From: Acidobacteriota bacterium
GTDB taxonomy: Bacteria > Acidobacteriota > Terriglobia > Terriglobales > Acidobacteriaceae
Reading direction: 5' to 3'
Length of the DNA: 34,576 nt
Assembly (NCBI GenBank): GCA_021779935.1
Contig: JAJXZT010000059.1
Location: forward strand, 1-34,576
The notes beneath the pieces are model-generated. The model did no database searches. It was given only the letters and a program-made list of their open reading frames with translations, and was not told the origin of the DNA. The translations under genes and the position numbers were made by a program. Below, in pieces: positions 19,979 through 28,899 of the stretch (positions within the stretch are counted from its first letter, which is position 1; the number at the start of each line of letters is the position of its first letter).

Positions 19979-20111
19979 CATGGTCGGCAATAAGGACAAT
20001 GCCTGCGAAAACTGCTCCGGCCGAGCCGGAACCTCCCGGGCCACGTTCGGGAAACTTGCGGTATTGTTTACTAGAACCAAACGTCAGCCTGGCCGGAAAT
20101 ACTCTCAGAAC
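19979..20111 (+). repeat. Dispersed intergenic repeat, full-length copy at 20.0 kb
   Basis: It aligns end to end with the copy at 7018-7153. The hairpin TCCGGC-CGA-GCCGGA (20016-20030) lies at the same place as the hairpin there. TTGTTTACTA and GTCAGCCTGGCCGGAAATA mark the right part. Confidence 0.75.
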
Positions 20112-20238
20112 TCGATTTCGGGCTCGCTGGGGGAGTTGGGATTTGGCTTGAACCGAGAGGCGAAGTGTCTTAGGGCGAGCGTAATCGGCAAAGCAGGCAG
20201 CCTCATCGTCCTGGATCTACCATGCGCATAGGTAAGGC

Positions 20239-21210
20239 TCACCGCAACCGAGAAGAACGCCGCGCATCAGAATGGCGGGTACCTTTTTGCGGCAGGAATT
20301 GGTAGCAAAAGAGGAATCCCAGGACCAGCACGCACAATCCCACGACGCTTCCCTCCGGGCCCGCTGTTCCTCCTGTAAGCCAAGCGCTTCCGTGCAGCGA
20401 TGAGTGCAGCAGCGATCCGCGCGCCGCTAGTCCGCTTCCCGGTGCAGAGAAGAGAAACGTAAGAGAAAAATCCCACGCCGAATGCACCCCAATCGCAAAC
20501 CATAAGCTTCCGGTGCGCATGAGTGTAAACGATGCCAAAAGAGCATAGGCAATCACGTCCAGTGCACCGATCGCACTTTCCCCTGGGTTAAGCAGATGAA
20601 GCATTCCAAATGCGAGCGCCAGAACTACAGCAGCGGGCCAGAAGCCGATTGCTTCTGCCAGAGTCTTGAGAGCATATCCCCGGTACAAACATTCCTCATA
20701 GATGCCGACCAGGATGAATGCACCACCCCAGAGCAGGCCATGTTCAACAATCCCTCTCAGTGAGAGTTCCGGCCGGCCGAAGGAATAGCCACCGAGCAAC
20801 CGGGTCGCAACGATATCCAAGCTAGCCAGCGCAAATCCGAGCAGCAGTCCGGCAGTCCAATGCTTACGACAGGAAGCGCGCAGCGGCAACCCGTAAGCGG
20901 ATAGTGACCGTTTTTCGCGACGTGCGGCAATGACGATGTAGACAAGCACCACAGCGAGCGCTCCACTATCCACGATCCAGACGAGCGCAGCATCGAGATA
21001 TCCGGAATTTGCGGCTTTCAACAGGCCGGCAGTGGTGCGATTCGTCGTCAGTAGGAATCGTATGGACAGAAGAGCCGCTACCATTACCAAGGCAAATAAG
21101 AGAAAGCGCCCACCTGCAATCAGGCGTGGAGGAATTCGGTGGCCTTCGGCGCTATTTGTACTGGCGGGCGGGTTTATGACTGAGGCTGGATGATCGTTCT
21201 TTACGAACAT
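20239..21210 (-). CDS. CPBP family intramembrane metalloprotease
   Basis: This membrane protein of about 323 aa has multiple hydrophobic segments. It carries all three CPBP (Abi/CAAX protease-like) motifs: EExxxR in GIYEECLYRGYALKTLAE (E172, E173, R177), the FxxxH-type motif in LAFGMLHLL (H205), and HSAWDF further on. Family members cleave prenylated or small membrane peptides, or act in bacteriocin self-immunity. ATG 21210 has AGGTG at suitable spacing; upstream ATGs in the frame do not. It diverges from an AraC regulator 131 bp away, which probably controls it. Confidence 0.9.
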   Translation of the reverse strand: MFVKNDHPASVINPPASTNSAEGHRIPPRLIAGGRFLLFALVMVAALLSIRFLLTTNRTTAGLLKAANSGYLDAALVWIVDSGALAVVLVYIVIAARREKRSLSAYGLPLRASCRKHWTAGLLLGFALASLDIVATRLLGGYSFGRPELSLRGIVEHGLLWGGAFILVGIYEECLYRGYALKTLAEAIGFWPAAVVLALAFGMLHLLNPGESAIGALDVIAYALLASFTLMRTGSLWFAIGVHSAWDFSLTFLFSAPGSGLAARGSLLHSSLHGSAWLTGGTAGPEGSVVGLCVLVLGFLFCYQFLPQKGTRHSDARRSSRLR

Positions 21211-21283
21211 AGGAACACCTGATAGCCAGCATGTCATCAAAACGCAGCCGTGTATTGAATGTGTTTGACACGCTTGAACAGAA

Positions 21284-21331
21284 TTGACATCCTGCTGTCT
21301 TACCGGCAAGATGGCGCAAATCAATTTGCGC
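21284..21331 (+). promoter_or_regulatory. Promoter and perfect palindrome before the second AraC-type gene
   Basis: TTGACA (21284-21289) and CAAGAT (21307-21312) are spaced 17 bp. GCGCAAATCAATTTGCGC (21314-21331) is an inverted repeat with perfect 8-bp arms starting about at +1 and ending just before GGAG (21333-21336). It could be an operator for autoregulation or an mRNA hairpin near the ribosome site. Confidence 0.5.
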
Positions 21332-21341
21332 TGGAGCACAG

Positions 21342-22151
21342 ATGGCGACGATTCTCCCCGCAGGTCAACACCACGGAACGTTTCTCACGAAATGGTCTTC
21401 CAGAACTCAACTGGTATGCCGGATTGAATATCAGGGTGGATCAACCTACGAAGAGCATGGAAACGAACGGGCTTCCATCCTTTTCATCGAAAAGGGAATG
21501 CATACGAAGAATTTCGGGCGCAGTACGTTGCATTTGCCCCGCGGCTCCATGCTCCTGATCCCCCCTTCGTACCTGCAGGTCGACAGTTTTGAGCGGAACA
21601 CCGTAATCCTTGCCGCGGAGATTCCGGCCGAGCTCATGGGAGAACTTTGCGAATATGGCATTGTCTTGCATGACCATATTCAAATTTCGACTTGCGATGC
21701 GGCTCCTTTGAAGAGCCGTCTTCAGCGAGAGCTCTCGCAGGCCGATGAACTATCGGGGCTGATCTTCGAAAGCATCCTCGCCGAGCTTGTTGTAGATGTG
21801 GTTCGCAAGACAAGGCATGCAATGCGAACTGCAACATCCCGCATGCTGCAGGCACGCGATCTTCTCCACGACCGCATGTCCGAACCGCTCAGACTCCGGG
21901 AGATCGCTGCCGCAGTAGAGGTTCATCCATCGCAGTTGTCACGCGACTTCCGACGATCCTTTGGCACCACTCCGGGCGAGTACCTGCGTCGTCTTCGTCA
22001 CGAACACGTGGCACGACAAATTGAGGAGACATTTAAGCCGCTAGCTGAAATTGCCGCTGATTCAGGATTTGCTGATCAGTCGCATCTGTCGCGATCTTTC
22101 AAACAATACAACGGCCTCAGCCCATCCAGATACAGAAGTACCGTCCGCTAG
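21342..22151 (+). CDS. AraC-family transcriptional regulator
   Basis: This 269-aa regulator has an N-terminal cupin-like sensor (LVCRIEYQGGSTYEEHGNER, STLHLPRGSMLLIPPSYLQV). The C-terminal double helix-turn-helix is at about 165-265: DRMSEPLRLREIAAAVEVHPSQLSRDFRRSFG, then ARQIEETFKPLAEIAADSGFADQSHLSRSFKQYNG. It starts at ATG 21342 with GGAG upstream. It is divergent from the CPBP protease gene, its likely target. The effector is unknown. Confidence 0.93.
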   Translation: MATILPAGQHHGTFLTKWSSRTQLVCRIEYQGGSTYEEHGNERASILFIEKGMHTKNFGRSTLHLPRGSMLLIPPSYLQVDSFERNTVILAAEIPAELMGELCEYGIVLHDHIQISTCDAAPLKSRLQRELSQADELSGLIFESILAELVVDVVRKTRHAMRTATSRMLQARDLLHDRMSEPLRLREIAAAVEVHPSQLSRDFRRSFGTTPGEYLRRLRHEHVARQIEETFKPLAEIAADSGFADQSHLSRSFKQYNGLSPSRYRSTVR

Positions 22152-22347
22152 GGCGGTCCGGCTCACGCTGGAGTGATCGTGGCCGAAAATTCGCATAGAA
22201 CCGAGATTTCATTGTTCATGTCGGAAATGAAAACTCCAAGGGCGATGTTTGCCGGTGACACACTCGAAAACCCGCTGGGGGCGTCATTTCGAGCAGTTAG
22301 CCTGGACCAGCTAGTTGGCGATTATGAGCCAATCGAGGGAACCTTGA

Positions 22348-23607
22348 TCATTTGTAGATCGGCTCAATTGATATGCCCGGCAGAGTTGTATCCGTCTGGC
22401 CGAAGATTGGCATTGATGCGTCCTTGAGGTACTTGTCCAGAAAGGCTTTCTCTAGCTCTTCAGTCTGTCGTAGATTCTCAAGTGCGATAGCAGCTTGTTC
22501 GTTATCTCGAGCACTCAGAAGAGGCCCATCGCTGAAACTCGAGTGGCCCATACCGGGTCGATGAAGCCGGATCAAATAGCTCCCTTTGCCACATTGGCGA
22601 AGTTGCCACTGCTCATGCACAAGAAATTCATTCCATTTCGTGCGCGACTCATGCATGCGAGCCAGTTCTTCATCGGTCGGATCATGTTCTACCTGGATAA
22701 GCAGGAACGGCTGCTGCATGGAGTTGTGATCTGAATAATCGAAGAAAGCGCCCACTGGATTTACCTCGCCATCTTCGCTGATGCACACCTTGATTCGGGG
22801 GTCAATCTGGCATGCCCGTGCCGCGAGAGTGCCTCCGGCAGAATGCCCGACAACGCCTATCCTTGAGAAATTCATTATCTCGGAGAGAGTCGTGATCCTC
22901 TTGAGAGTATCGAGGACATAGCGCGCGTGCTCCGCGCTCGTTTGGGTGCCTTCCTGCGCAGAAGCGATCATTGCTTGCAAGGGGTCCGTCGAATTCGAGG
23001 CTGAAGGCGGCGGGCTCTGAATCAAACCTATCCTGCCGTCTAAAAATCGGACCATCCCAGAACCGTTTGTATCTTCGACGGCGACCACTACATATCCGTA
23101 GCTCACGAGGTTCTCGATCTGAGCAGTGTAGGAGAACGTTGTAGATGAATAGCCGGGGAAGAAGAGAACAAGCGGGAATTGCGCGCCGACAACGGGCCGG
23201 GCGTCTGTGACTGCGTGCGCGTGAATTGACCCATCGACAATCATCGCCCAGCTTGCTCCGAAAATCTCACGTGCCGCTTCCTTGTATTTTGGATCTTTGT
23301 CGATTTGGGCAGCGAATGGGAAGTAGTCTGAGCCCCTTTTCGATGACGACTGCCTCGCCGGATACCAGATGTACACCATCAGCTCGCGATGCCCTCCGGC
23401 AATCGACGATGGGGAATCCGGATGCGTGTTCTCGGTCAAGTCGAGGGCTTGGCGTCCGACGCCATATTCGCCGGAGGGGATTGGAAGTTCTCTCTTAACA
23501 TCGCTTTGCGAATCAGCCGCCTGGCTTCCGCTATTCTGCGCCCAAACCATGCTACTGAGTAGAACAAGAACCATCAGATGTCGATGGATATTTGGTCCGC
23601 GTTTCAT
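22348..23607 (-). CDS. Exported alpha/beta hydrolase (platelet-activating-factor acetylhydrolase-like)
   Basis: This 419-aa protein has a signal peptide (IHRHLMVLVLLSSMVWAQ). Its alpha/beta hydrolase domain resembles PAF acetylhydrolase isoform II. The strand FPLVLFFPGYSSTTFSY holds the oxyanion region. The nucleophile elbow is GVVGHSAGG (S256). A later Asp (KVCISEDGEVNP) and the His in RPGMGHSSFSD complete a plausible triad. GGAGG lies 7 nt before the start. It is a single-gene unit facing the AraC gene across 196 bp that hold nothing notable. Short-chain ester hydrolysis in the periplasm is inferred. Confidence 0.9.
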   Translation of the reverse strand: MKRGPNIHRHLMVLVLLSSMVWAQNSGSQAADSQSDVKRELPIPSGEYGVGRQALDLTENTHPDSPSSIAGGHRELMVYIWYPARQSSSKRGSDYFPFAAQIDKDPKYKEAAREIFGASWAMIVDGSIHAHAVTDARPVVGAQFPLVLFFPGYSSTTFSYTAQIENLVSYGYVVVAVEDTNGSGMVRFLDGRIGLIQSPPPSASNSTDPLQAMIASAQEGTQTSAEHARYVLDTLKRITTLSEIMNFSRIGVVGHSAGGTLAARACQIDPRIKVCISEDGEVNPVGAFFDYSDHNSMQQPFLLIQVEHDPTDEELARMHESRTKWNEFLVHEQWQLRQCGKGSYLIRLHRPGMGHSSFSDGPLLSARDNEQAAIALENLRQTEELEKAFLDKYLKDASMPIFGQTDTTLPGISIEPIYK

Positions 23608-23752
23608 TCAAGTTCCTCCGCGAGCTCTGCGGAGACCACTACTTCTCCGTGTGAACGCAGCGCCTTTCTACCAAACTTTACGCGAACAGGCCAACCCACT
23701 CATCAACCGTCTGCAATGCCTGAACTGTGCAGATTCTTTGGTTGTGCGAGTG
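23608..23752. other. Upstream region of the hydrolase gene
   Basis: Non-coding. It should contain the hydrolase promoter on the minus strand, but no clear boxes are seen. Confidence 0.35.
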
Positions 23753-23888
23753 TATCGTCGGCGATGGAGAGATGCCACCGAGCTGCTGCAGCCCGGTACG
23801 AGTCACCCGGGGCTTTGGCCCGAGCTTTGGACACGGCAGATGTTGATCAATTCGACAAGTCAGCATAGCCGGTAATACGCCCGGAACG
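23753..23888 (+). repeat. Dispersed intergenic repeat, full-length copy at 23.8 kb
   Basis: Positions 23758-23868 match 25070-25180 at 110 of 111 bases. The core has GGGC-TTTG-GCCC. The right end CCGGTAATACGCCCGGAAC is shared with 29510-29528 rather than with the 25-kb copy. It lies 86 bp upstream of the lipoprotein start. Confidence 0.85.
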
Positions 23889-24058
23889 TCTTTTTGGACA
23901 CCCCGCGACGCTGAATTTAGTTGCAGGGCTTAGAATGTGATCGATTCAGCAGAAGCGCGATGGGGAAGCAAGAATGAACATCTGCACCCGGAATCAAATG
24001 CGCAAAAGCATCTCTCTTGCTACAAGTGCGCTCCTGATTGCTTTGAGCGCTTGCTCCA
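23871..24058 (+). repeat. 188-bp direct repeat, copy 1 (lipoprotein leader)
   Basis: Identical base for base to 29511-29698, offset 5640. It covers the end of the dispersed repeat, the upstream region and ribosome site, and the codons for the signal peptide and lipobox of the lipoprotein at 23974. Confidence 0.97.
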
Positions 24059-24924
24059 AAGACAAGGTCAATCCGCATGGCGGACAACTGGTTGCAACGA
24101 ACTTCTACGAGCGTCCCTTCCATTTCGATTGTTCACCAAATCCAACGCCGCAAGGTGCTTCTTCGTTTACGACAGGTTCGACTCAGCCTGACTACGCACG
24201 TTCGCGTGCCGATACACTTGACCTGCCGCACAATGAGATTCCCGCCTTGACAGTTGCCGTTGAATTAATGAATATCGTCGAAATTGCTGCATCTCCTCAG
24301 GATCATTGGATTGCGCACTATTGCGCGATGGGAAAGGGCAACACGCCGGAGGAAGCCGACAGGAATTTGCGGAAAATCTCGATGGAGCGTACCGGAAGTC
24401 TGCTCTCGTTTAACAGCAGTAGTGCGGGTGGATATGGTCATCTCCTGCTGGAGGTGCCCCCCGGAGCGCCTTTAACCGTGCATAGCGATAATCCTGTAGA
24501 AATCCACGACCTGTCTGGACCGGTCCGCGTCTCGAGCTTGGGTCGTGCTGTCGTCCTCAATACAACGGGTCGCCTGGATATCTTGGCCATGGCCATCGAT
24601 TTTGCGGGTTCGCGGGGATCAGTCTTCCTCAATGCGTCCGAGGAAATCAACTTCATGATCACTGCGGCCAACTTCCAAGGCAGTTTGGCCGCCAACGCGC
24701 AACATCAGGTAAACGCATACTTCCCAGCCGGTTTTCAAACCCGAGTGGACGTCTTTGTCGACCGCCCGAAGGATTTCATCTGTCGCGCCGATTTCTGCTT
24801 AAAGGTCAAGAAAGATCGCGAAGGCGGTCTCTACCGGTTCACGTATGGCGACGCCAAAGGTGCAACTGATCGAATTGCCATAAGATCCATGGACGCGCAG
24901 GTCACGCTTACGACGATACCGTGA
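23974..24924 (+). CDS. Lipoprotein with DUF4097-like beta-repeat C-terminus
   Basis: This 316-aa lipoprotein has a signal peptide and lipobox LSAC (C27) in MRKSISLATSALLIALSACS. The C-terminal half is a run of short beta strands (APLTVHSDNPVEIHDLSGPV, RAVVLNTTGRLDILA, GSVFLNASEEINFMITAANF) ending in GDAKGATDRIAIRSMDAQVT. This is the pattern of DUF4097-like beta-helical proteins. ATG 23974 has GGGGAAG 6 nt upstream; ATG 23998 is the alternative. The gene lies wholly between two near-identical repeat copies, and its 5' end is duplicated at 29.6 kb. The function is unknown. Confidence 0.82.
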   Translation: MNICTRNQMRKSISLATSALLIALSACSKDKVNPHGGQLVATNFYERPFHFDCSPNPTPQGASSFTTGSTQPDYARSRADTLDLPHNEIPALTVAVELMNIVEIAASPQDHWIAHYCAMGKGNTPEEADRNLRKISMERTGSLLSFNSSSAGGYGHLLLEVPPGAPLTVHSDNPVEIHDLSGPVRVSSLGRAVVLNTTGRLDILAMAIDFAGSRGSVFLNASEEINFMITAANFQGSLAANAQHQVNAYFPAGFQTRVDVFVDRPKDFICRADFCLKVKKDREGGLYRFTYGDAKGATDRIAIRSMDAQVTLTTIP

Positions 24925-25066
24925 GACCCGACTGCTCAATTTCACGCGCCCAAGCTCGTTTGCCATAGCAGGGCAAGTGCCACGTCAGTTCCTGAATAGG
25001 TAGTTCTACGAACTGGGCGCGATAGAGAGTAACTGCGGCGTCTGCCACGAAAGGGTTTTGTCTGAG

Positions 25067-25197
25067 TGGTCGGCGATGGAGAGATGCCACCGAGATGCTG
25101 CAGCCCGGTACGAGTCACCCGGGGCTTTGGCCCGAGCTTTGGACACGGCAGATGTTGATCAATTCGACAAGTCAGCATAGGCGGTGATTCGGGCGGA
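25067..25197 (+). repeat. Dispersed intergenic repeat, full-length copy at 25.1 kb
   Basis: Almost identical to the 23.8-kb copy, with a different right end (GCGGTGATTCGGGCGGAATG). The two copies are direct repeats 1312 bp apart, flanking the lipoprotein gene. The 140 bp before it (from 24925) hold nothing else recognisable. Confidence 0.85.
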
Positions 25198-25308
25198 ATG
25201 GCCATCTTGCCGTTGTATGTTCTCGCTTGGTCACCAGCAGTGGTGACGGCTATCACGTTGATGGCGGTGAATGTCAGCAACCATAGGCACGCGTACTTTG
25301 AGGCTGCA

Positions 25309-26199
25309 ATGAAAGCCTTTTGCAGAGCAGTGGTTCTTGTCTGGGTTGCATGCATCTTTCCTTCTGGATGCGGTAGCAACTCTAAGCCCATATCCGCACC
25401 GCCGGGTAACAGTTGCAGTGGCGCAGCTCTCTCGGGCACAATGCGTGACTCATTGACTCATCAGCCCATCACGCAAGGAATGGCCATCCTTGAATCGGGA
25501 ACCCAGTTGGGCGTGCCGAGCATCTACAGTTTTGCTCCAATGCAACAAGTCGGGACCAATGCGCAAGGCGAATTCAGCCTTTGTGCACAGTCGCTTCCCA
25601 GCCCCTCGGTCCTCGTTCTTCAGGCAACGGACCCGGGTGGTAAGGCATATCCGCCCTACGTCACAGCCGTAACAATGGCCGCCGACCTTGGAATTGTTTC
25701 GATGGGAGGGTGCACCGGAGTATGCGGTTTAGCAGGTGAGCAGCAGACTGCCAAACCCGCAACCATTACCGGCGTCGTCACCAGTTCACCAATTGGGATA
25801 ACGGGGACTCTGATTCCTCAATACGTCATGAATGCCCTAGATGGATCGAAAACTCCAGACGGCCACTCCAACCTGTGGGCGTTGGCAATGCCTGTGTTCG
25901 GCGCATCTCCCATACTGACATTCAGTTCCGCGCCGGGTGACTGTGGCGGGACGGAGCCATTCTGTTTTGCGTATACATTTTCAGTGCCAGCGCAGAGCCC
26001 GTTTTATCCAATCGACGGCGGAACAATGGGGATGGCCGCTCCGCCTGGTTATTTGATTCATTCCGTACCAACCGCCTCGTTTGTATGCACCCCTCCGCTT
26101 GCAGACGCTTCATTTCAATCGGACGGAAAATCATTCCTTGTCACAACGGAGGGTGCACAGCTGATCGCGCAAACCATCGACTTCGCGAACTGCCGCTGA
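25309..26199 (+). CDS. Lipoprotein of unknown function
   Basis: This lipoprotein of about 296 aa has a signal peptide ending in a lipobox-like FPSGC (C21) from the ATG at 25309, which has GAGG 6 nt upstream. The frame is open back to 25198, but that stretch is repeat-derived. Residues 36-130 look like a carboxypeptidase-regulatory-like beta domain (LSGTMRDSLTHQPITQGMAI, VGTNAQGEFSLCAQ, SVLVLQATDPGGKAYPPYVT). The rest is Gly/Ser/Pro-rich with scattered Cys (MGGCTGVCGL; DCGGTEPFCFAY). It may be a surface protein. No enzyme motif is seen. Confidence 0.75.
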   Translation: MKAFCRAVVLVWVACIFPSGCGSNSKPISAPPGNSCSGAALSGTMRDSLTHQPITQGMAILESGTQLGVPSIYSFAPMQQVGTNAQGEFSLCAQSLPSPSVLVLQATDPGGKAYPPYVTAVTMAADLGIVSMGGCTGVCGLAGEQQTAKPATITGVVTSSPIGITGTLIPQYVMNALDGSKTPDGHSNLWALAMPVFGASPILTFSSAPGDCGGTEPFCFAYTFSVPAQSPFYPIDGGTMGMAAPPGYLIHSVPTASFVCTPPLADASFQSDGKSFLVTTEGAQLIAQTIDFANCR

Positions 26200-26220
26200 A
26201 CAGTCCGACGGGTTCGGGCC

Positions 26221-26275
26221 GTATCGTCGACAATTGGGAAACAAGCCAGTCTTGGGGCAATGACCCGCCTGAACT
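26221..26275 (+). repeat. Possible short dispersed repeat before the permease gene
   Basis: GTATCGTCGACAATTGGGAA resembles the left end and GCAATGACCCGCCTGAAC resembles the right end of the family, like the short form at 29440-29528. Confidence 0.4.
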
Positions 26276-26335
26276 ACGAACTTCTCAAAGCTTCGCGGGA
26301 ACCTACGCAGTTCGGTTCGCGTACCACATTTGCGT

Positions 26336-28750
26336 ATGTTTAGCGACCTGAAACTAGCCCTTCGTCAGCTAGCCAAGTCCCCGGGCTTTGCCATCACTTC
26401 TGTCGTCACACTGGCTCTCGGCATCGGCGCGAACGCCATCGTCTTCAGTGTCATGAACGCCCTTGTACTTAAGCCGCTCAACCTTCCCGGTAGCGAAAAT
26501 CTTTACAGCGTCCAGCGCTTCACTTATCCGTCGCAGTCCTACCCCGACTACATCGACCTGCGCGATCGCAACCATACGTTCGAGAGCTTGATGATCTTCC
26601 AGATCATCGGCGCTGTCGGTGTCGATACTGGCGGGCATCCCTCGACTGCGTGGCCCTTCCTCACCAGCGGCAACTACTTTGATGCTCTCGGCGTGCAGCC
26701 GTACCTTGGCCGTTTCTTTCATCCCTCCGATGAGAAGGGCAACAACAGCGCTCCCTACGTCGTCCTCAGCTACGCCTATTGGCACAGCTACTTCCACGGC
26801 GACCCCGGCGTCATTGGGCATGCGATTTCTATCAACAAGCACCCATTCACTGTCATCGGCGTCGCTCCATCGACATTCCGCGGAACCGAGCTCTTCTTCG
26901 CGCCGGCCATGTGGATCCCAATCGTCGAGCAGCCCACGGTCCAGGGCTCGAACGAACTTCAGAATCGCGGCGACCACTCGCCCTGGGTGATCGGACGTCT
27001 TCGCAAAGGCGTAACTCCAGCCGAAGCGACTGCCGACCTCAACACCATCGGCGCAGCGCTCGCGAAAGCCTACCCAAGTGACGATGACGGTGTAAAATTC
27101 TCACTGGCCAAGCCCGGCCTCGTCGGCGACTTCCTCGGCGGTCCGGCGCGCGCTTTTGTGGCCGGCCTCATGCTGCTAGCCGGCCTTATCCTGATCGCGG
27201 CGTGCGCTAACCTCGGCAGCCTCTTCGCCGCCCGCGCCTCCGATCGGTCCAAGGAAGTTGCCCTGCGCATTGCGCTCGGCTCCCGCCGTCGACTCATCGT
27301 GCGTCAACTGCTCACAGAGGCTATGCTGATTTCCATCACTGGCGGCGTTCTCGGCCTCGCCGGTGGCGTGGTTCTCCTGCGCTTCCTCAGTGCCTGGCAG
27401 CCCCTGCCCGACATCCCTATCAACGTTCCTGTCAACCCCGACTTTCGCACCTACGTCGTGGCTCTCCTGCTCGCCCTCGTCAGCGGCTTCCTTTTCGGCA
27501 TGGTTCCCGTGCGCCAGGTCCTTCGCGCCGACCCTTGGCAAATCATCCGCACCGGCATGAGTTCTGACGCCCTAAAGCGCTTCAGCTTGCGTGACGTCCT
27601 CCTAGTCGCCCAAATCGCCATCTGCGCCGTCCTCATCACCTCGTCGCTCGTCGCCGTCCGTGGGCTCGTCCGTTCGCTGCACTCAGACTTCGGCTTCAAC
27701 CCGCAGAACGTCATGCTCGTCGATACGGACCTCCAGATGGCTGGCTACAAAGATGATCAGGTCCCGCAGATGCAGCGCCGCATGATCGACGCCGTCGCTT
27801 CCATCCCCGGAGTTACCACCGTCGGCACCACGAACAACATTCCCCTTGGCCTCGGCGGAGGCGACTCCTTCGTCTATAAGGACGCCACCACCGATTTCCG
27901 CCCCACCAACATGGCTGCCGACGCCATGAACTACAGAGTTTCTCCCGGGTACCTCGCTGCCGCCGGCACGCGTCTCCTCGCCGGACGCGATCTGACCTGG
28001 AACGACACCAAGAGCGCCACCCGCGTCGCAATCATCAATGAATGCTTCGCGATCAAAGTCTTCGGCTCTGTCCAGAGGGCCATCGGCAGCCACTTCAAAT
28101 ACTGGGGCGGAGAGCGCGCCGAAGTCGTCGGCGTAGTTGAAGACGGCAAGTACCGCACCCTGACCGAAGATCAGCAACCGGCGATGTTCTTCTCCTTGCA
28201 ACAACACACCGATAGTGACACGTGGCTGGTGCTTCGCTCCGCCCGCGATCCGCAGGAATTGGCTCCGGCGCTAGACCGCACACTGCATAACCTCGACTCC
28301 GCCCTGCCGCTTTCCATCCGCACCTGGGACTCGGAGATGGATTCCGCCCTCTTCGCCGCGCGCGTCGCCACCGTCGCTCTTGGCGTCCTTGGCCTACTTG
28401 GTGCCATGCTCGCCATCACCGGCATCTTCGGGATGGCCTCCTACGTCGTCTCGAAGCGCATGCGCGAACTCGGCATCCGGGTAGCGCTCGGCGCCGGGCG
28501 GCGGCAGATCCTCGGCGCGTCGCTCGGTCGTGCCTTCCGCCTGCTCGCCTACGGCTCTATCGCCGGGATCGCCCTCGGTCTGCTCGCAACGAAGATACTA
28601 GCCTTTATCGTCTACCAGGCCACTCCGCGTGATCCCTTCGTCCTCACCGGCGTCACCCTCACCATGCTTGTGCTCGGCATGCTGGCCGCCCTCATACCCG
28701 CGCGCCGTGCATTAACTGTCGACCCACTCATTCTGCTGCGCGACGAGTAG
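26336..28750 (+). CDS. ADOP-type ABC permease (MacB-like, two FtsX domains)
   Basis: This 804-aa membrane protein begins MFSDLKLALRQLAKSPGFAI, with the first membrane segment TSVVTLALGIGANAIVFSV. A MacB-type periplasmic domain follows (YPSQSYPDYIDLRDRNHTFE onward). A first FtsX block lies at about 275-405, a second periplasmic domain in the middle, and a last FtsX block at about 680-800 (GMASYVVSKRMRELGIRVALGAGRRQIL). This duplicated layout without a linked ATPase gene is that of ADOP proteins, numerous in Acidobacteriota. ATG 26336 begins the conserved N-terminus, though a ribosome site is lacking. It probably works with an ATPase encoded elsewhere, in export or envelope signalling. Confidence 0.93.
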   Translation: MFSDLKLALRQLAKSPGFAITSVVTLALGIGANAIVFSVMNALVLKPLNLPGSENLYSVQRFTYPSQSYPDYIDLRDRNHTFESLMIFQIIGAVGVDTGGHPSTAWPFLTSGNYFDALGVQPYLGRFFHPSDEKGNNSAPYVVLSYAYWHSYFHGDPGVIGHAISINKHPFTVIGVAPSTFRGTELFFAPAMWIPIVEQPTVQGSNELQNRGDHSPWVIGRLRKGVTPAEATADLNTIGAALAKAYPSDDDGVKFSLAKPGLVGDFLGGPARAFVAGLMLLAGLILIAACANLGSLFAARASDRSKEVALRIALGSRRRLIVRQLLTEAMLISITGGVLGLAGGVVLLRFLSAWQPLPDIPINVPVNPDFRTYVVALLLALVSGFLFGMVPVRQVLRADPWQIIRTGMSSDALKRFSLRDVLLVAQIAICAVLITSSLVAVRGLVRSLHSDFGFNPQNVMLVDTDLQMAGYKDDQVPQMQRRMIDAVASIPGVTTVGTTNNIPLGLGGGDSFVYKDATTDFRPTNMAADAMNYRVSPGYLAAAGTRLLAGRDLTWNDTKSATRVAIINECFAIKVFGSVQRAIGSHFKYWGGERAEVVGVVEDGKYRTLTEDQQPAMFFSLQQHTDSDTWLVLRSARDPQELAPALDRTLHNLDSALPLSIRTWDSEMDSALFAARVATVALGVLGLLGAMLAITGIFGMASYVVSKRMRELGIRVALGAGRRQILGASLGRAFRLLAYGSIAGIALGLLATKILAFIVYQATPRDPFVLTGVTLTMLVLGMLAALIPARRALTVDPLILLRDE

Positions 28751-28837
28751 TTCGCAATCCTCCATCTGAACCTTCACTACTCAAGAACCGCGCCACTAAA
28801 CCAAAAAAGAACCGCCTGCAGTAGACAAGATTTTGGC

Positions 28838-28870
28838 ATAAAAGCGACAGTAGCCGGTCACTCGCCCACG
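28838..28870 (+). repeat. Dispersed intergenic repeat, right-end copy at 28.8 kb
   Basis: AAAAGCGACAGTAGCCGGTC followed by ACTCGCCCACG matches the right end of the family. It lies between two convergent genes. Confidence 0.5.
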
Positions 28871-28899
28871 ATGTCCATTGAAGTTGAGCAATCGTCTAT

